DNA of 64,000 bases from DASZUK01 sp035547695 (GCA_035547695.1 DASZUK010000044.1:12307-76306); one strand, 5' to 3'. Counted from the stretch's first letter, positions 25,821 to 34,299 are shown. The notes: generated by a model from the sequence alone, not told the origin. Numbers and translations are program-made.

Positions 25821-26852
25821 CTACTGCCCGGCGGCCACGTCGCCCGGGGCCCGGTCGCTGGGCCAGTTGGGCTGGTACACGTGCCACTGCTCCGGCGACC
25901 GCCGGATCAGCCGCTCGAACTCGCGGGCGATGTCCTGGGTGATCCGGGCCACGTCCTTGCGCAGCCCACCGGACCGGCTGGTGTCGAACGGCGGGCTGAT
26001 CACCCCGGTGTGCAGCCGGCCCGGGCCGCTGTACACCGCCGCGGCCACCAGGGCGGCCCCGGTCCGCAACGCCAGCGTGGCCGGGCCCGCCGGGAACGTG
26101 GTGGTCTCCCCGAAGAATGTGACCTCCACCCCGTTGCCCACGATGTCCCGGTCGCACAGCAGCCCCACCAGCCCCCCGTCGCGCAGCGTCTTCAGCACCA
26201 TTCCTCCGGAGTCCTGGCCCAGCGGCACGATGGTCAGCCCCATCCCTTCACGCTGGCTGACGAACCAGTCGTACAGGGCCGGCGGCTCCACCCGTTCCGC
26301 CACGCTCGTCATCGGGTACCCCTCGGCGGCCAGGAACATGCCGCCCCACTCCCAACTGCCCACGTGCGGCAGCACCATCACCACCCCCCGGCCGGCCGCC
26401 ATCGCCTCCTGCAGGTGCTCGTACCCCCGCTCCACCACCATCCGCCGGGTCACCTCGGCGGTCGGGATCCCCGGCAGCCGGGCCCCCTCCATCCAGTACC
26501 GGGCGTACCACCGGAACGACCGCCGGGTCCACCGCCGGACCACCTCCGGGTCCGGCTCCACCACCGGCGACGTCGACCCCAGCACCCGTTGGAGGTGCCG
26601 GGCCTTCATCGCCAGCGACGCCGACCCCCGCCGCGACATCACCTCCGCCACCACCGCCGCCACCGCGTCCACCACCGGCGCCGGCACCCGCTGGATCGCC
26701 TCCCCCAGGCCCCGGTAGATCAGGTACGTCGCCTCGGCCCGGGCCTCCGGGCCGACCAGCCGCCTGTCCCGGGCCTCCGGCCCGACCACCCGCCGGTCCC
26801 GGGGCCCGGCCTCCGGCTCCGGCGTCCCGGGCTCCGGCGTCCCGGCCGTCAC
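25821..26852 (-). CDS. Phosphatidylinositol mannoside acyltransferase (PatA/HtrB-like)
   Basis: This is a member of the lysophospholipid/lipid A acyltransferase family (LpxL/HtrB) that in actinobacteria acylates the mannose of PIM (PatA). The protein is 343 aa. The catalytic HX4E motif is HVGSWE (His near residue 160 in VLPHVGSWEWGG). Other conserved blocks are SVAERVEPPALYDWF, GGLVGLLCDRD and PEQWHVYQPNWPSD. The GTG start at 26852 overlaps the pgsA stop (GTGA). The first 35 residues are made of short duplicated units (PEPGTPEPG, VGPEARDRR). It lies between pgsA and the PimA-like gene, which argues for PIM rather than lipid A. Confidence 0.9.
   Translation of the reverse strand: MTAGTPEPGTPEPEAGPRDRRVVGPEARDRRLVGPEARAEATYLIYRGLGEAIQRVPAPVVDAVAAVVAEVMSRRGSASLAMKARHLQRVLGSTSPVVEPDPEVVRRWTRRSFRWYARYWMEGARLPGIPTAEVTRRMVVERGYEHLQEAMAAGRGVVMVLPHVGSWEWGGMFLAAEGYPMTSVAERVEPPALYDWFVSQREGMGLTIVPLGQDSGGMVLKTLRDGGLVGLLCDRDIVGNGVEVTFFGETTTFPAGPATLALRTGAALVAAAVYSGPGRLHTGVISPPFDTSRSGGLRKDVARITQDIAREFERLIRRSPEQWHVYQPNWPSDRAPGDVAAGQ
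26742..26845 (-). repeat. Imperfect tandem repeats in the acyltransferase 5' end
   Basis: A 30-bp unit encoding a VGPEARDRR-like segment is present twice with a few mismatches, and a shorter CCGGCGTCCCGGGCT-type unit (encoding PEPGT) is also doubled. Both lie in the non-conserved N-terminal extension. Confidence 0.6.
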
Positions 26853-27676
26853 CGCGGCCGGCGGTGCGACCCGGTCCGCTCCGGCGCGGCCCGCCGCGCC
26901 CGCCGCGCCCGGCCGGTCCGGCTGGCCAACGCCTCCTGCCGGCGGGCCCGCCAACGGGCCACCGGCGTCCCGGACCGCTCCCCCCGGGCCGCCGCCGCGT
27001 CGCGGCGCGCCTGCCACCGCGACTCCGACGTCCCGGCCGGCCGCGCCGACCGGGTCCCCCGCACCGGCCGCTGCGGCCGCGCCACCGGGGCCGGCCCCTC
27101 GGCCGCCTTCCACACCCGCACGAACCGGGCCACCCCAGTGAGCAGGGTCAGCCCCAACAGGACCCACAGCACCGGCACCAGCAGCCACGGAGCCAGGAAC
27201 CCGGCGCCCAGCAGGATCATCCGCTCCGCCCGCTCCATCAGGCCGCCCTTGGCCGCCGTGATCCCCAGCGCCTCTGCCTTGGCCCGCTCGTACGACACCA
27301 GCGACGCCGCCCCCAGCACCGCCAGCGGCAGCAGCACCAGGTACCCCTTGTGGACCGACACCAGGTACCACGCCACCCCGCCCATCAGCACCGCGTCCGC
27401 CACCCGGTCCGTCACCGAGTCGAAGAACGCCCCCCGCACCGACGCGGTCCCCCCCGCCTTGGCCACCGGCCCGTCCAGCAGGTCGTGGAACCCGGTCAGC
27501 GCCAGCATCGGGATGCCGATCAGCAGGTGGCCCGTCGCCACCACCACCGCGGTCGCCACCGCGAACACCAGTCCCGACGCCGTCAGGATGTCGGCGGTCA
27601 CTCCCCAGCGGACCAGCGTCTTCCCCACCGGTCCCGTGTTCCGGTCCACGGCTGACCGCCAGCGGCCGTCGAACAT
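26849..27676 (-). CDS. pgsA: CDP-alcohol phosphatidyltransferase (PgsA/PIS-like)
   Basis: This membrane enzyme transfers a CDP-diacylglycerol phosphatidyl group to an alcohol; in this operon the acceptor is expected to be inositol phosphate. The protein is 275 aa. The CDP-alcohol motif spans HDLLDGPVAKAGG to GAFFDSVTDRVADA (from about residue 63), with all four Asp present; the usual AR is AK. Four or more helices surround it. The last 75 residues are Arg/Ala-rich and disordered. AGAGGAG lies before ATG 27676, and TACCAT at 27732-27737 on the minus strand is a possible -10. It is the first gene of the PIM operon. Confidence 0.9.
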   Translation of the reverse strand: MFDGRWRSAVDRNTGPVGKTLVRWGVTADILTASGLVFAVATAVVVATGHLLIGIPMLALTGFHDLLDGPVAKAGGTASVRGAFFDSVTDRVADAVLMGGVAWYLVSVHKGYLVLLPLAVLGAASLVSYERAKAEALGITAAKGGLMERAERMILLGAGFLAPWLLVPVLWVLLGLTLLTGVARFVRVWKAAEGPAPVARPQRPVRGTRSARPAGTSESRWQARRDAAAARGERSGTPVARWRARRQEALASRTGRARRARRAAPERTGSHRRPR

Positions 27677-27774
27677 GCAGGCTCCTCTGGTCGCCCCACG
27701 TGCCGAGCCGGAGGCCCCTGGCACGTCTCTCATGGTACCACCCGGCTTTCCGACGGCCCCGCAACCGGCGTGCC

Positions 27775-27864
27775 GAGCGGCACCGGGCCGGCCGCGGTGT
27801 GCACGAGCGGCGCCGGGCCGGCCGCGGTGTGCACGAGCGGCGCCGGGCCGGCCGCCGTATGCTT
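27775..27864 (+). repeat. Three tandem 30-bp units in the EF-G-like promoter region
   Basis: The 30-bp unit begins GAGCGGCRCCGGGCCGGCCG. Copies start at 27775, 27805 and 27835. The first two end TGTGCAC. The third diverges to TATGCTT, creating a TATGCT -10-like hexamer at 27858-27863. Confidence 0.85.
27858..27863 (+). promoter_or_regulatory. Candidate -10 box (TATGCT) for the EF-G-like gene
   Basis: TATGCT lies in the third copy of the 30-bp repeat, about 60 nt before the TTG start. It is the only TANNNT box near the gene. No good -35 element is seen. Confidence 0.4.
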
Positions 27865-27923
27865 CCTGCAGGGCAGCCCGGCGGGGAGGTCCCCCGGTAC
27901 GGCCCACGAGGGAGGTCGGTCCG

Positions 27924-30002
27924 TTGCCGCACCTGTCACCGTCGGACATCCGCAACGTGGCCCTGGTCGGCCACCACGGCGCCGGCAAGACCACCCTGGC
28001 CGAGGCCCTCCTGGCCGCCACCGGGGCCATCCCCCGCCAGGGATCGGTGGACCGGGGCACCACCGTCTGCGACTTCGAGCCCGAGGAGACCTCCCGGCAC
28101 CTCTCCATCTCCCTGGCCGTCGCCCCCACCACCGTCGACGGCGTCAAGGTCAATCTCCTGGACACCCCCGGCTACGCCGACTTCACCGCCGACATGGAGA
28201 TGGCCCTGGCCCTGGCCGACATGGCCGTCGTGGTGGTCAGCGCCACCGACGGCGTCCAGGCCCAGACCGAGGACGCCTGGCGGGCCGCCGCCGCCCTCGG
28301 CCTGCCCCGGGTGGTGGTGGTCGACAAGCTGGACCGCGACCGGGCCGACTTCGACCGGACCCTCGCCGACATCCGCCGGGCCTTCGGCGCCGGCGTCGCC
28401 CCGGTCGAGCTCCCCATCGGCGCCGAGGCCGCCTTCCGCGGCGTCATCGACCTCCTGGACGACACCGCCACCCTCTACGACCCCGTCGCCGGCCCACCGG
28501 TGGCCGGCGTCCAGGGCCCCGTCCCCGACGAACTGGCCACCACCGAGCACCAGGTCCACGAGCAACTGGTCGAAGGCATCGTCGTCGGCGACGACGACCT
28601 CATGGCCCGCTACCTCGACGGCGAGGCCATCTCCCGGGACGAGCTGGAGGCCAGCCTGGCCGGCGGGGTGGCCAGCGGCGCGGTGTTCCCGGTGCTGTGC
28701 TGCTCCGGCGCCACCGGGGTCGGCGTGGACCGGCTGGCCCGGCTGCTGGTCGAGCTGTGCCCCTCCCCCGACCGCCACCGGCCGGCCGTCGTCCGGGCCG
28801 GCGAGACCTCGGTGGAGGTGCCCTGCGACCCCGCCGGCCAGCCCCTGCTGGTGGTGGCCAAGACCCTCTCCGACCAGCACGCCGGCCGGGTGTCCCTCTG
28901 CAAGGTCCTGTCCGGCACCGTCCGGCCCGACGTGGTCCTCACCAACACCCGCACCCGCGACGACGAGCGCCTCCACGTCCTGCAGGCCCTCCGGGGGCAC
29001 GACGCCGTCCCGGTGGACGAGGCCGTCGCCGGCGACTTCGTCGCCGTCCCCCGGCTGGCCGCCACCGTCTCCGGCGACACCCTCGCCCCCAGGGGCTCCC
29101 CGGTGGCCGTCGCCCTCCCCGATCCCGGACCGCCCCCGCTGTCCGTCGCCGTCCGCCCCGCATCCCGCCACGACGACGACAAGCTCATGTCCGCCCTCGG
29201 CCGCCTCTGCGACGAGGACCCCGGCCTCCGGGTCACCCGCAACGACGAGACCCACCAGACCGTGCTCGGCGTCGCCGGCGAGGTCCACCTGGCCGTCACC
29301 GTCGAGCGGCTGCACCGCAAGTTCGGGGTCACCGTCCACCGCGAGGACGTCCTGGTCCCCTACCGCGAGACCATCTCCCGGCCGGCCGCCGCCGAGGGAA
29401 AGCACAAGAAGCAGTCCGGCGGCCACGGCCAGTACGGCGTCTGCCACCTCCGCCTGGAGCCCCTCGGCCGCGGCGACGGCTTCGCCTTCCACGACGACGT
29501 CGTCGGCGGCGCCATCCCCCGGCAGTACATCCCGGCCGTCGAGAAGGGGGTCGTCGAGGCCATGGCCCAGGGCGGCACCTTCGGCTACCCCGTCGTCGAC
29601 GTCGCCGTCACCGTCGACGACGGCAAGTTCCACTCCGTCGACTCCTCCGAGCTCGCCTTCAAGACCGCCGCCATCCTGGCCTTCCGGGAGGCCGCCGCCC
29701 AGGCCCGCCCCGTCCTGCTCGAGCCGGTCTCCCGCCTGGAGCTCACCGTGCCCGCCGACCTGCAGGGCGACGTCCTCGGCGACCTCCATGCCCGCCGCGC
29801 CCGCATCCAGGGAACCGACGCCGACGCCGACGGGCACCAGACCATCGTCGCCCTCGTCCCCACCGCCGAGCTGGCCCGCTACGCCGTCGACCTCCGCGCC
29901 CTCACCGGCGGCCGCGGCCGGTTCCGGGCCGACCACGACCACTACGACGCCGTCCCCGACCACCTCGTCGCCGGGCTGGCCCGGCCGGCCGCCGCCGGCT
30001 GA
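27924..30002 (+). CDS. Elongation factor G-like translational GTPase
   Basis: The protein is 692 aa, the EF-G length, with all five domains. It departs from canonical EF-G in its GTP-binding motifs: G1 is GHHGAGKTT (16-24) instead of AHIDAGKTT, G3 is DTPGYAD (from 80) and G4 is DKLD (about 134) instead of NKMD. Domain IV has QSGGHGQYG and domain V the usual QGDVLGDLHARRARI. This is the EF-G-like paralogue of unknown role found widely in actinobacteria, not the housekeeping fusA, which sits with rpsL/tuf. GGGAGGT about 8 nt upstream selects TTG 27924 as start; the 5' frame stays open for kilobases without a better start. Confidence 0.88.
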   Translation: MPHLSPSDIRNVALVGHHGAGKTTLAEALLAATGAIPRQGSVDRGTTVCDFEPEETSRHLSISLAVAPTTVDGVKVNLLDTPGYADFTADMEMALALADMAVVVVSATDGVQAQTEDAWRAAAALGLPRVVVVDKLDRDRADFDRTLADIRRAFGAGVAPVELPIGAEAAFRGVIDLLDDTATLYDPVAGPPVAGVQGPVPDELATTEHQVHEQLVEGIVVGDDDLMARYLDGEAISRDELEASLAGGVASGAVFPVLCCSGATGVGVDRLARLLVELCPSPDRHRPAVVRAGETSVEVPCDPAGQPLLVVAKTLSDQHAGRVSLCKVLSGTVRPDVVLTNTRTRDDERLHVLQALRGHDAVPVDEAVAGDFVAVPRLAATVSGDTLAPRGSPVAVALPDPGPPPLSVAVRPASRHDDDKLMSALGRLCDEDPGLRVTRNDETHQTVLGVAGEVHLAVTVERLHRKFGVTVHREDVLVPYRETISRPAAAEGKHKKQSGGHGQYGVCHLRLEPLGRGDGFAFHDDVVGGAIPRQYIPAVEKGVVEAMAQGGTFGYPVVDVAVTVDDGKFHSVDSSELAFKTAAILAFREAAAQARPVLLEPVSRLELTVPADLQGDVLGDLHARRARIQGTDADADGHQTIVALVPTAELARYAVDLRALTGGRGRFRADHDHYDAVPDHLVAGLARPAAAG

Positions 30003-30006
30003 CCCG

Positions 30007-30050
30007 GTCGGTCAGGCCGGTCAAGCCGGTCAGGCCGGTCAGGCCGGGAC
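30007..30050 (+). repeat. 10-bp tandem repeats after the EF-G-like gene
   Basis: About four copies of GGTCAGGCCG (one with an A for G) follow the EF-G-like stop and run into the end of the toxin remnant. Confidence 0.7.
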
Positions 30051-30173
30051 GATCACCCCGAAGCCCTCACGCCGCAGCGCCGCGGTCGACAGATCGTGCT
30101 CGGCCAGCACCACCGCGGCGGCCCCCTGGGCCACCAGCAACGGCAACACCGCCGAACTGTCCCAGAACCTCAA
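30039..30173 (-). pseudogene. VapC toxin remnant with the middle deleted
   Basis: The 44-residue ORF starts LRFWDSSAVLPLLVAQ, the N-terminus of a PIN toxin with its first catalytic Asp, and then jumps directly to VVLAEHDLSTAALRREGFGVIVPA, a PIN C-terminus. The central part of about 80 residues, with the other acidic residues, is gone. Its TTG start overlaps the antitoxin stop (TTGA), preserving the original operon layout. It cannot be catalytically active. Relic status is inferred from comparison with full-length VapC of about 130 aa. Confidence 0.7.
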
Positions 30174-30465
30174 CGGCCCGTCCGGCGTTCCTCCAGGACC
30201 ACCTCGACGGCACCACGGTCGCCGCCCTCCGACAGCGCCGGCGGCGGGCCCAGCCGCCCCAGCACGCCCACGACGCCGCCCGTGCCGCGGCGGAGCGGCC
30301 CGGCCCGTTCGAGCCGGACCAGCCTGGGGTCGGTGCCCAGCAGGTCTGCGACCGCCTCCAGCCGGGCCATCGGGGTACCCCGGTCGGTGATCACCACCGG
30401 TTCCCCCGACCGCACCACGTCGAGCACGGCCCGTTCTTCGCTTCGGACACCGAGGCCAACTTCAT
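30170..30465 (-). pseudogene. Frameshifted Phd/YefM-type antitoxin remnant
   Basis: From ATG 30465 the frame reads MKLASVSEAKN, a normal Phd start, then is out of register. The family sequence resumes in another frame with VLDVVRSGEPVVITDRGTPMARLE and runs to the stop at 30170. The break lies around 30430, where several bases of the expected AKNRLS..VLDVV link are missing. The expected TANNNT box six bases upstream is GAGAAT (30472-30477), so the promoter also appears degraded. It pairs with the toxin remnant immediately downstream. Confidence 0.72.
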
Positions 30466-30605
30466 CTGGCCATTCTCGCCATCACTGGCTGGGCCTCACC
30501 GCCAGCCGCGGCCGGCGGCCGACTGCTCGTGACGATGGTTGCCGAGGGGACGGCTGGCCGGGGTCACACCGCCGGCGGCCTCCGGCAGTGTGACCCCGGC
30601 ACCGG

Positions 30606-32258
30606 CTACACGGCCGAGATGCCGACGCTGACTGTCCCCGAGACGGAGTTCGCCAGCGAGAGCCCGGTGGCGGTGACCGACACGACCACCATCAGGTGCG
30701 ACCCGGCCGTCACCGGGATCGACAGCCCGGTCGTGATCCCCGAGATGTCGGTTCCGATGGCGATGATGCCGGTCAGTGCCGGCGCCAGGGTGACCGTGGC
30801 GCCGGGGACCGGCGTGAAGGTCCGCGGCGAGCCTGTCGTGCTCTCGTAGACCTGCGCGGTCACCGTGACCGTCGTTCCGACCAGGGCCATCGCCGTGGAG
30901 GTGCTGAACGCGGCCGAGATGGACGTAAGGGTCATGTCCCGGGGCACGACCTGCGGGACGTCGTAGGTCCGGGTCGACGGTGTCTGCGACGGGGTCAGGG
31001 TCATGCTTGTCGAAACCTGCTGCTTCGGGGCTGTCACCTCGACGCCGTCGAGCGGCAGGAGCGCCCCCAGCCCAGCCAGCCCAGGGACGATCGTCGTGAT
31101 TGTCGCGTGTGCGCTCGACTCGAAGAAGCCGCCTGTGCCCGACGGCCCGGTCGGGCCGACCGCCCCGGTTGTCCCGGTGGCCCCCGTGGCCCCCGTGGCC
31201 CCGGTGGCCCCGGTCGGGCCGGTGGCCCCGGTCTGACCCGGCGTCCCGGGCGAGCCCGCCGGCCCGATCGGACCTGTCGCTCCGGTGGCGCCGGTCGGGC
31301 CGGTCGGACCCGTCGGACCGGTGGCGCCGGTCGGGCCCATCGGGCCCAGGGCACCGGTCGGACCCACTGTCCCGGTGGCGCCCGTCGCGCCCGTGAGGCC
31401 GTTCGCTCCGGTGGCGCCCGTCGCGCCGGTGGCCCCGGTGGCGCCGGTGGCGCCGGTAACGCCGTTGGCGCCGGTCGCCCCGGTGGCCCCGATCGGACCC
31501 GTCGCCCCGGTGACGCCGTTGGCCCCGGTCGCCCCCGTTGCCCCGGTAACGCCGTTGGCCCCGGTTGGTCCGGTGGCGCCCGTGGCCCCGTTGGCCCCGG
31601 TGGCGCCGACAGCGCCGGTCGGCCCCGTCGCCCCGGTGGCACCGTTGGCGCCGGTCGCCCCGATCGGTCCGGTGGCGCCCGTGGCCCCGTTGGCCCCGGT
31701 GGCGCCGACAGCGCCGGTCGGCCCGGTGGTGCCGTTGGCGCCGGTCGCCCCGGTGGCCCCGATCGGTCCGGTGGCGCCGGTTGTCCCGGTGGCGCCGGTG
31801 GCACCGGTCGGGCCGGTGGCCCCGGTGGCGCCGGCCGGGCCGGCGTTGGGAAGGGTGGCGGCGCCGACGACGCCTGTGGCGTTGCCGACGGGGTTGCCGT
31901 AGAACTGGGCGTCGCCGTAGGCGAAGATGCCGCCGTCGGCGCCGATGAGCCAGTACCCCTCACCGTCGGGGGTCGGGACGATGCCGACGATGGGCGCGTT
32001 CAGGACGAGGTTGTTGGCCCCGCCGTAGTACTTGGCGCCGCCGAAGGCGTAGACGGCCCCGGTCTTGGTGACGAGCCAGTAGCCCCCTGCGGTGCTGTCC
32101 GCCCGGGTCGACAGCGCGGAGGTGGCCGCCCCGGCGGTCCCCATGGAGAGGCCGCCGAGCAGGCCGCTCAGGAGTGCCGCACCGGCGGCGGCACCGGACA
32201 TCCGGTGGGCCCAGCGGTTCTGGCGGCTGGTGGCTCGGCGGGTTGCACGATTTGGCAC
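30606..32258 (-). CDS. Secreted collagen-like protein with GYW repeats and BclB-type C-terminal domain
   Basis: The protein is 550 aa. Residues 1-45 form a signal peptide, residues 59-125 hold two GYW repeats (GYWLVTKTGAVYAFGGA and GYWLIGADGGIFAYGDA), and residues 138 to about 373 are some 78 uninterrupted Gly-X-Y triplets, mainly GAT and GPT. Residues 376-550 form a beta domain with VPRDMTLTSISAAFSTS, FTPVPGATVTLAP and GITTGLSIPVTAGSHLM, which I recognise as similar to the C-terminal domain of Bacillus exosporium protein BclB. It should form a surface trimer of collagen-like stalks. AGGGAGA before GTG 32258 selects this start; upstream starts lack a signal peptide. Role in adhesion or coat formation is inferred. 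Confidence 0.85.
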   Translation of the reverse strand: MPNRATRRATSRQNRWAHRMSGAAAGAALLSGLLGGLSMGTAGAATSALSTRADSTAGGYWLVTKTGAVYAFGGAKYYGGANNLVLNAPIVGIVPTPDGEGYWLIGADGGIFAYGDAQFYGNPVGNATGVVGAATLPNAGPAGATGATGPTGATGATGTTGATGPIGATGATGANGTTGPTGAVGATGANGATGATGPIGATGANGATGATGPTGAVGATGANGATGATGPTGANGVTGATGATGANGVTGATGPIGATGATGANGVTGATGATGATGATGATGANGLTGATGATGTVGPTGALGPMGPTGATGPTGPTGPTGATGATGPIGPAGSPGTPGQTGATGPTGATGATGATGATGTTGAVGPTGPSGTGGFFESSAHATITTIVPGLAGLGALLPLDGVEVTAPKQQVSTSMTLTPSQTPSTRTYDVPQVVPRDMTLTSISAAFSTSTAMALVGTTVTVTAQVYESTTGSPRTFTPVPGATVTLAPALTGIIAIGTDISGITTGLSIPVTAGSHLMVVVSVTATGLSLANSVSGTVSVGISAV

Positions 32259-32437
32259 GGGCGTATCTCCCTGGAGTTTTACCTTGATCGATTGGGTCGG
32301 CCGAAAGATAGCGAGACCAGAGGAAAAGGGCAAGCATCACTCTCCGAATGCCGTTGGGCCGGCCGGTTGTGGGATGATCTGCGACCGTCGGAGTGGCCGC
32401 ACCGTGACGCGGTGCCGGTGGTCCGGCACCACCACCC

Positions 32438-33130
32438 ATGCCCGAGCCAACCTTCCCCCCGACCCCGCGGCGAGCCCCGGCGCCATCGCAGGCGCGGCTG
32501 CACCGGCGCCATCGGCGGCCCGGCCCGCCACGGCTACGTCGCCGCACCGCCGCGGCGGTCGGGCTGCTCGCGATGGCCGCGGCCGGCCTGCTGGCGGCAT
32601 GCGGCGGCCCGTCGCCGTCCGCGGGCAAGGTGGACAGGGGGACCACGACCGAGCACCAGACGCCGGCGACACTGGAGCCCAAGCTCGAACGGGCCATCGC
32701 GGAGGAGAACGAGGGACGGTACGCCACAGCCGCGGCCACGTTCCTGGCCGTGGTGAAGGCCGACCCCAAGAACACCATCGCCTGGTACGACCTGGGGGTG
32801 ATGGCCCACCGCAACGGCCAGGACACACAAGCGCTCAACGACTACCGCCGGGCGCTCGGCGGCGACCCCAAGTACCTGCCGGCCCTGTACAACCTGGCCG
32901 AGCTGGTGGCCCCCGGCGACCCCAAGGAGGCGGTCGCGCTCTACCGCAAGGTGCTGGCCATCGACCCGAAGGATGCCGCGGCACGGCTGAACCAGGGGTT
33001 CGCCCTGCTGGCGGAGGGCAAGACCGCCGAGGGCAAGGCGGCCCTGGCCGAAGCCATCAAGCTGGACCCGTCGCTGGCGTCCCGGGTGCCGGTGGCGGAC
33101 GGCGGCACGGCGAGCGGCACGGCGACATGA
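32438..33130 (+). CDS. TPR-repeat lipoprotein
   Basis: The protein is 230 aa. A basic N-terminus and hydrophobic helix end in the lipobox LLAACGG with Cys55 as the acylated residue. At least three TPR units follow (NTIAWYDLGVMAHRNGQDTQALNDYRRALGGDP, YLPALYNLAELV..DPKEAVALYRKVLAIDP, DAAARLNQGFALLAEGKTAEGKAALAEAIKLDP). It is probably an outer-face scaffold for protein contacts. It is coupled to the GT2 gene (ATGA overlap) and is divergent from the collagen-like gene with a gap of about 180 nt holding AT-richer promoter sequence. Confidence 0.82.
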   Translation: MPEPTFPPTPRRAPAPSQARLHRRHRRPGPPRLRRRTAAAVGLLAMAAAGLLAACGGPSPSAGKVDRGTTTEHQTPATLEPKLERAIAEENEGRYATAAATFLAVVKADPKNTIAWYDLGVMAHRNGQDTQALNDYRRALGGDPKYLPALYNLAELVAPGDPKEAVALYRKVLAIDPKDAAARLNQGFALLAEGKTAEGKAALAEAIKLDPSLASRVPVADGGTASGTAT

Positions 33131-34299
33131 GGCCGGCCGGGGCCGGGAGCGGGGCCACCGTCGGGCTGGCCATGATCGTGAAGAACGAGGCCGCCAACCT
33201 GCCTCGGCTGGCCGCCACCCTGGACGGGCAGCTCGACCACTGGACCATCGTGGACACCGGCAGCACCGACGCCACGGTGTCGGTGGCCGCCGAGGTGTTC
33301 GGCGGGGTCCCCGGGGAAGTGATCGAAGACGAGTGGCGCGGCTACGGGCCGTCCCGGAACGTGGCCCTGGCCGCGGCGTCGCCGCACACCGACTGGGTGC
33401 TGACCCTCGACGCCGACGACACCCTGGAGGGCTCCCTGGAGCGGGCCGCCCCGGCGGGGACCACCGTCGTCGAGGCGGCCTACGAGGTGCCGCCGCTGTC
33501 GTTCTGGGTGCCGCGGCTGGTCCGGTCGTCGGAACCGTGGCAGTGGTACGGGCGGGCCCACGAATACCTGGCGCTGTCCGACGGCCAGCCGGTGCCCTAC
33601 CGATCGGCGGCCTTCCGGGTGGTCCACCACGGCGACGGCGGCAACCGGGGCACCAAGCTGCAGCGGGAGCTCGGCCTGCTCCAAGCCGACCACCGCGACG
33701 ACCCGGCCAACCCGCGGACCGTGTTCTACCTGGCCCGCACCTACGAGGACGCCGGGGAACCGGCCCGCGCCGCGACCTGGTACCGCAAGCGGCTCGACCT
33801 GGCCGGTTGGGACGAGGAGACCTGGTACGCCAGATGGCGACTGGGCGTGTGCCTGCTCGCCAGCGGCCGCACCGACGAGGGGTGCGGGGTGCTCTGGAGC
33901 GCCTGGGGGTCCCGGCCGTGGCGGGCCGAGCCGTTGTGGTCCCTGGCCGAGCACTACCGGCTCGGCGCCCAGTGGCACCTGGCCTTCGAGGCCTGCCATC
34001 TGGCCCGCCGGCACTGCGGGGTGGGGGCCGCCACAGGGGGTGGCACCGCAGGGGGCGGGGACGACGCCGAGGACTCGGCGGCCGGCGGCCCGGCCCCGGA
34101 GCGTTACGGCGGGGACCGCCTGTTCGTCCACACCGACGTCTACGACTGGCGGATGGCCTACGAGGAGTCCATCTGCACGTACTACGTCGGCGACCGCGAA
34201 CGGGGCGGCGCCCTGGTGGCCGAGCTGCTCGGGCGAGGTGACCTGCCGCCGGCCATCGTGGCCAGCCTGGAGGGCAACCGCCGGTTCTACGACGCCTAA
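33127..34299 (+). CDS. Family 2 glycosyltransferase with C-terminal helical repeats
   Basis: The protein is 390 aa. The GT-A fold is shown by LAMIVKNEAANLPRLAATL, the UDP-binding IVDTGSTDAT, and the metal-binding LDADDTLEG (near residue 97). The second half (NPRTVFYLARTYEDAGEPARAATWYRKRL and following) is TPR-like, a combination seen in 'glycosyltransferase plus TPR' proteins such as SunS-like peptide glycosyltransferases. The ATG overlaps the TPR lipoprotein stop. Because the divergent neighbour is collagen-like, and such proteins are often O-glycosylated, it may modify that protein; this is an inference. The 3' end including TAA is duplicated (15 bp). Confidence 0.82.
   Translation: MRPAGAGSGATVGLAMIVKNEAANLPRLAATLDGQLDHWTIVDTGSTDATVSVAAEVFGGVPGEVIEDEWRGYGPSRNVALAAASPHTDWVLTLDADDTLEGSLERAAPAGTTVVEAAYEVPPLSFWVPRLVRSSEPWQWYGRAHEYLALSDGQPVPYRSAAFRVVHHGDGGNRGTKLQRELGLLQADHRDDPANPRTVFYLARTYEDAGEPARAATWYRKRLDLAGWDEETWYARWRLGVCLLASGRTDEGCGVLWSAWGSRPWRAEPLWSLAEHYRLGAQWHLAFEACHLARRHCGVGAATGGGTAGGGDDAEDSAAGGPAPERYGGDRLFVHTDVYDWRMAYEESICTYYVGDRERGGALVAELLGRGDLPPAIVASLEGNRRFYDA

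Noticed and set aside
27775..27864. 30-bp tandem units considered as a CRISPR array
   Set aside because: There are no spacers; the units are directly adjacent.
27949..30530. Alternative plus-strand frames through the EF-G-like gene, rich in Arg/Pro/Ser
   Set aside because: Shadows of the GTPase frame, which has all domain motifs.
31285..31902. Plus-strand ORF of APVGPVAPV repeats opposite the collagen-like gene
   Set aside because: It is the antisense shadow of the Gly-X-Y triplets, with no start signal or flanking domain.
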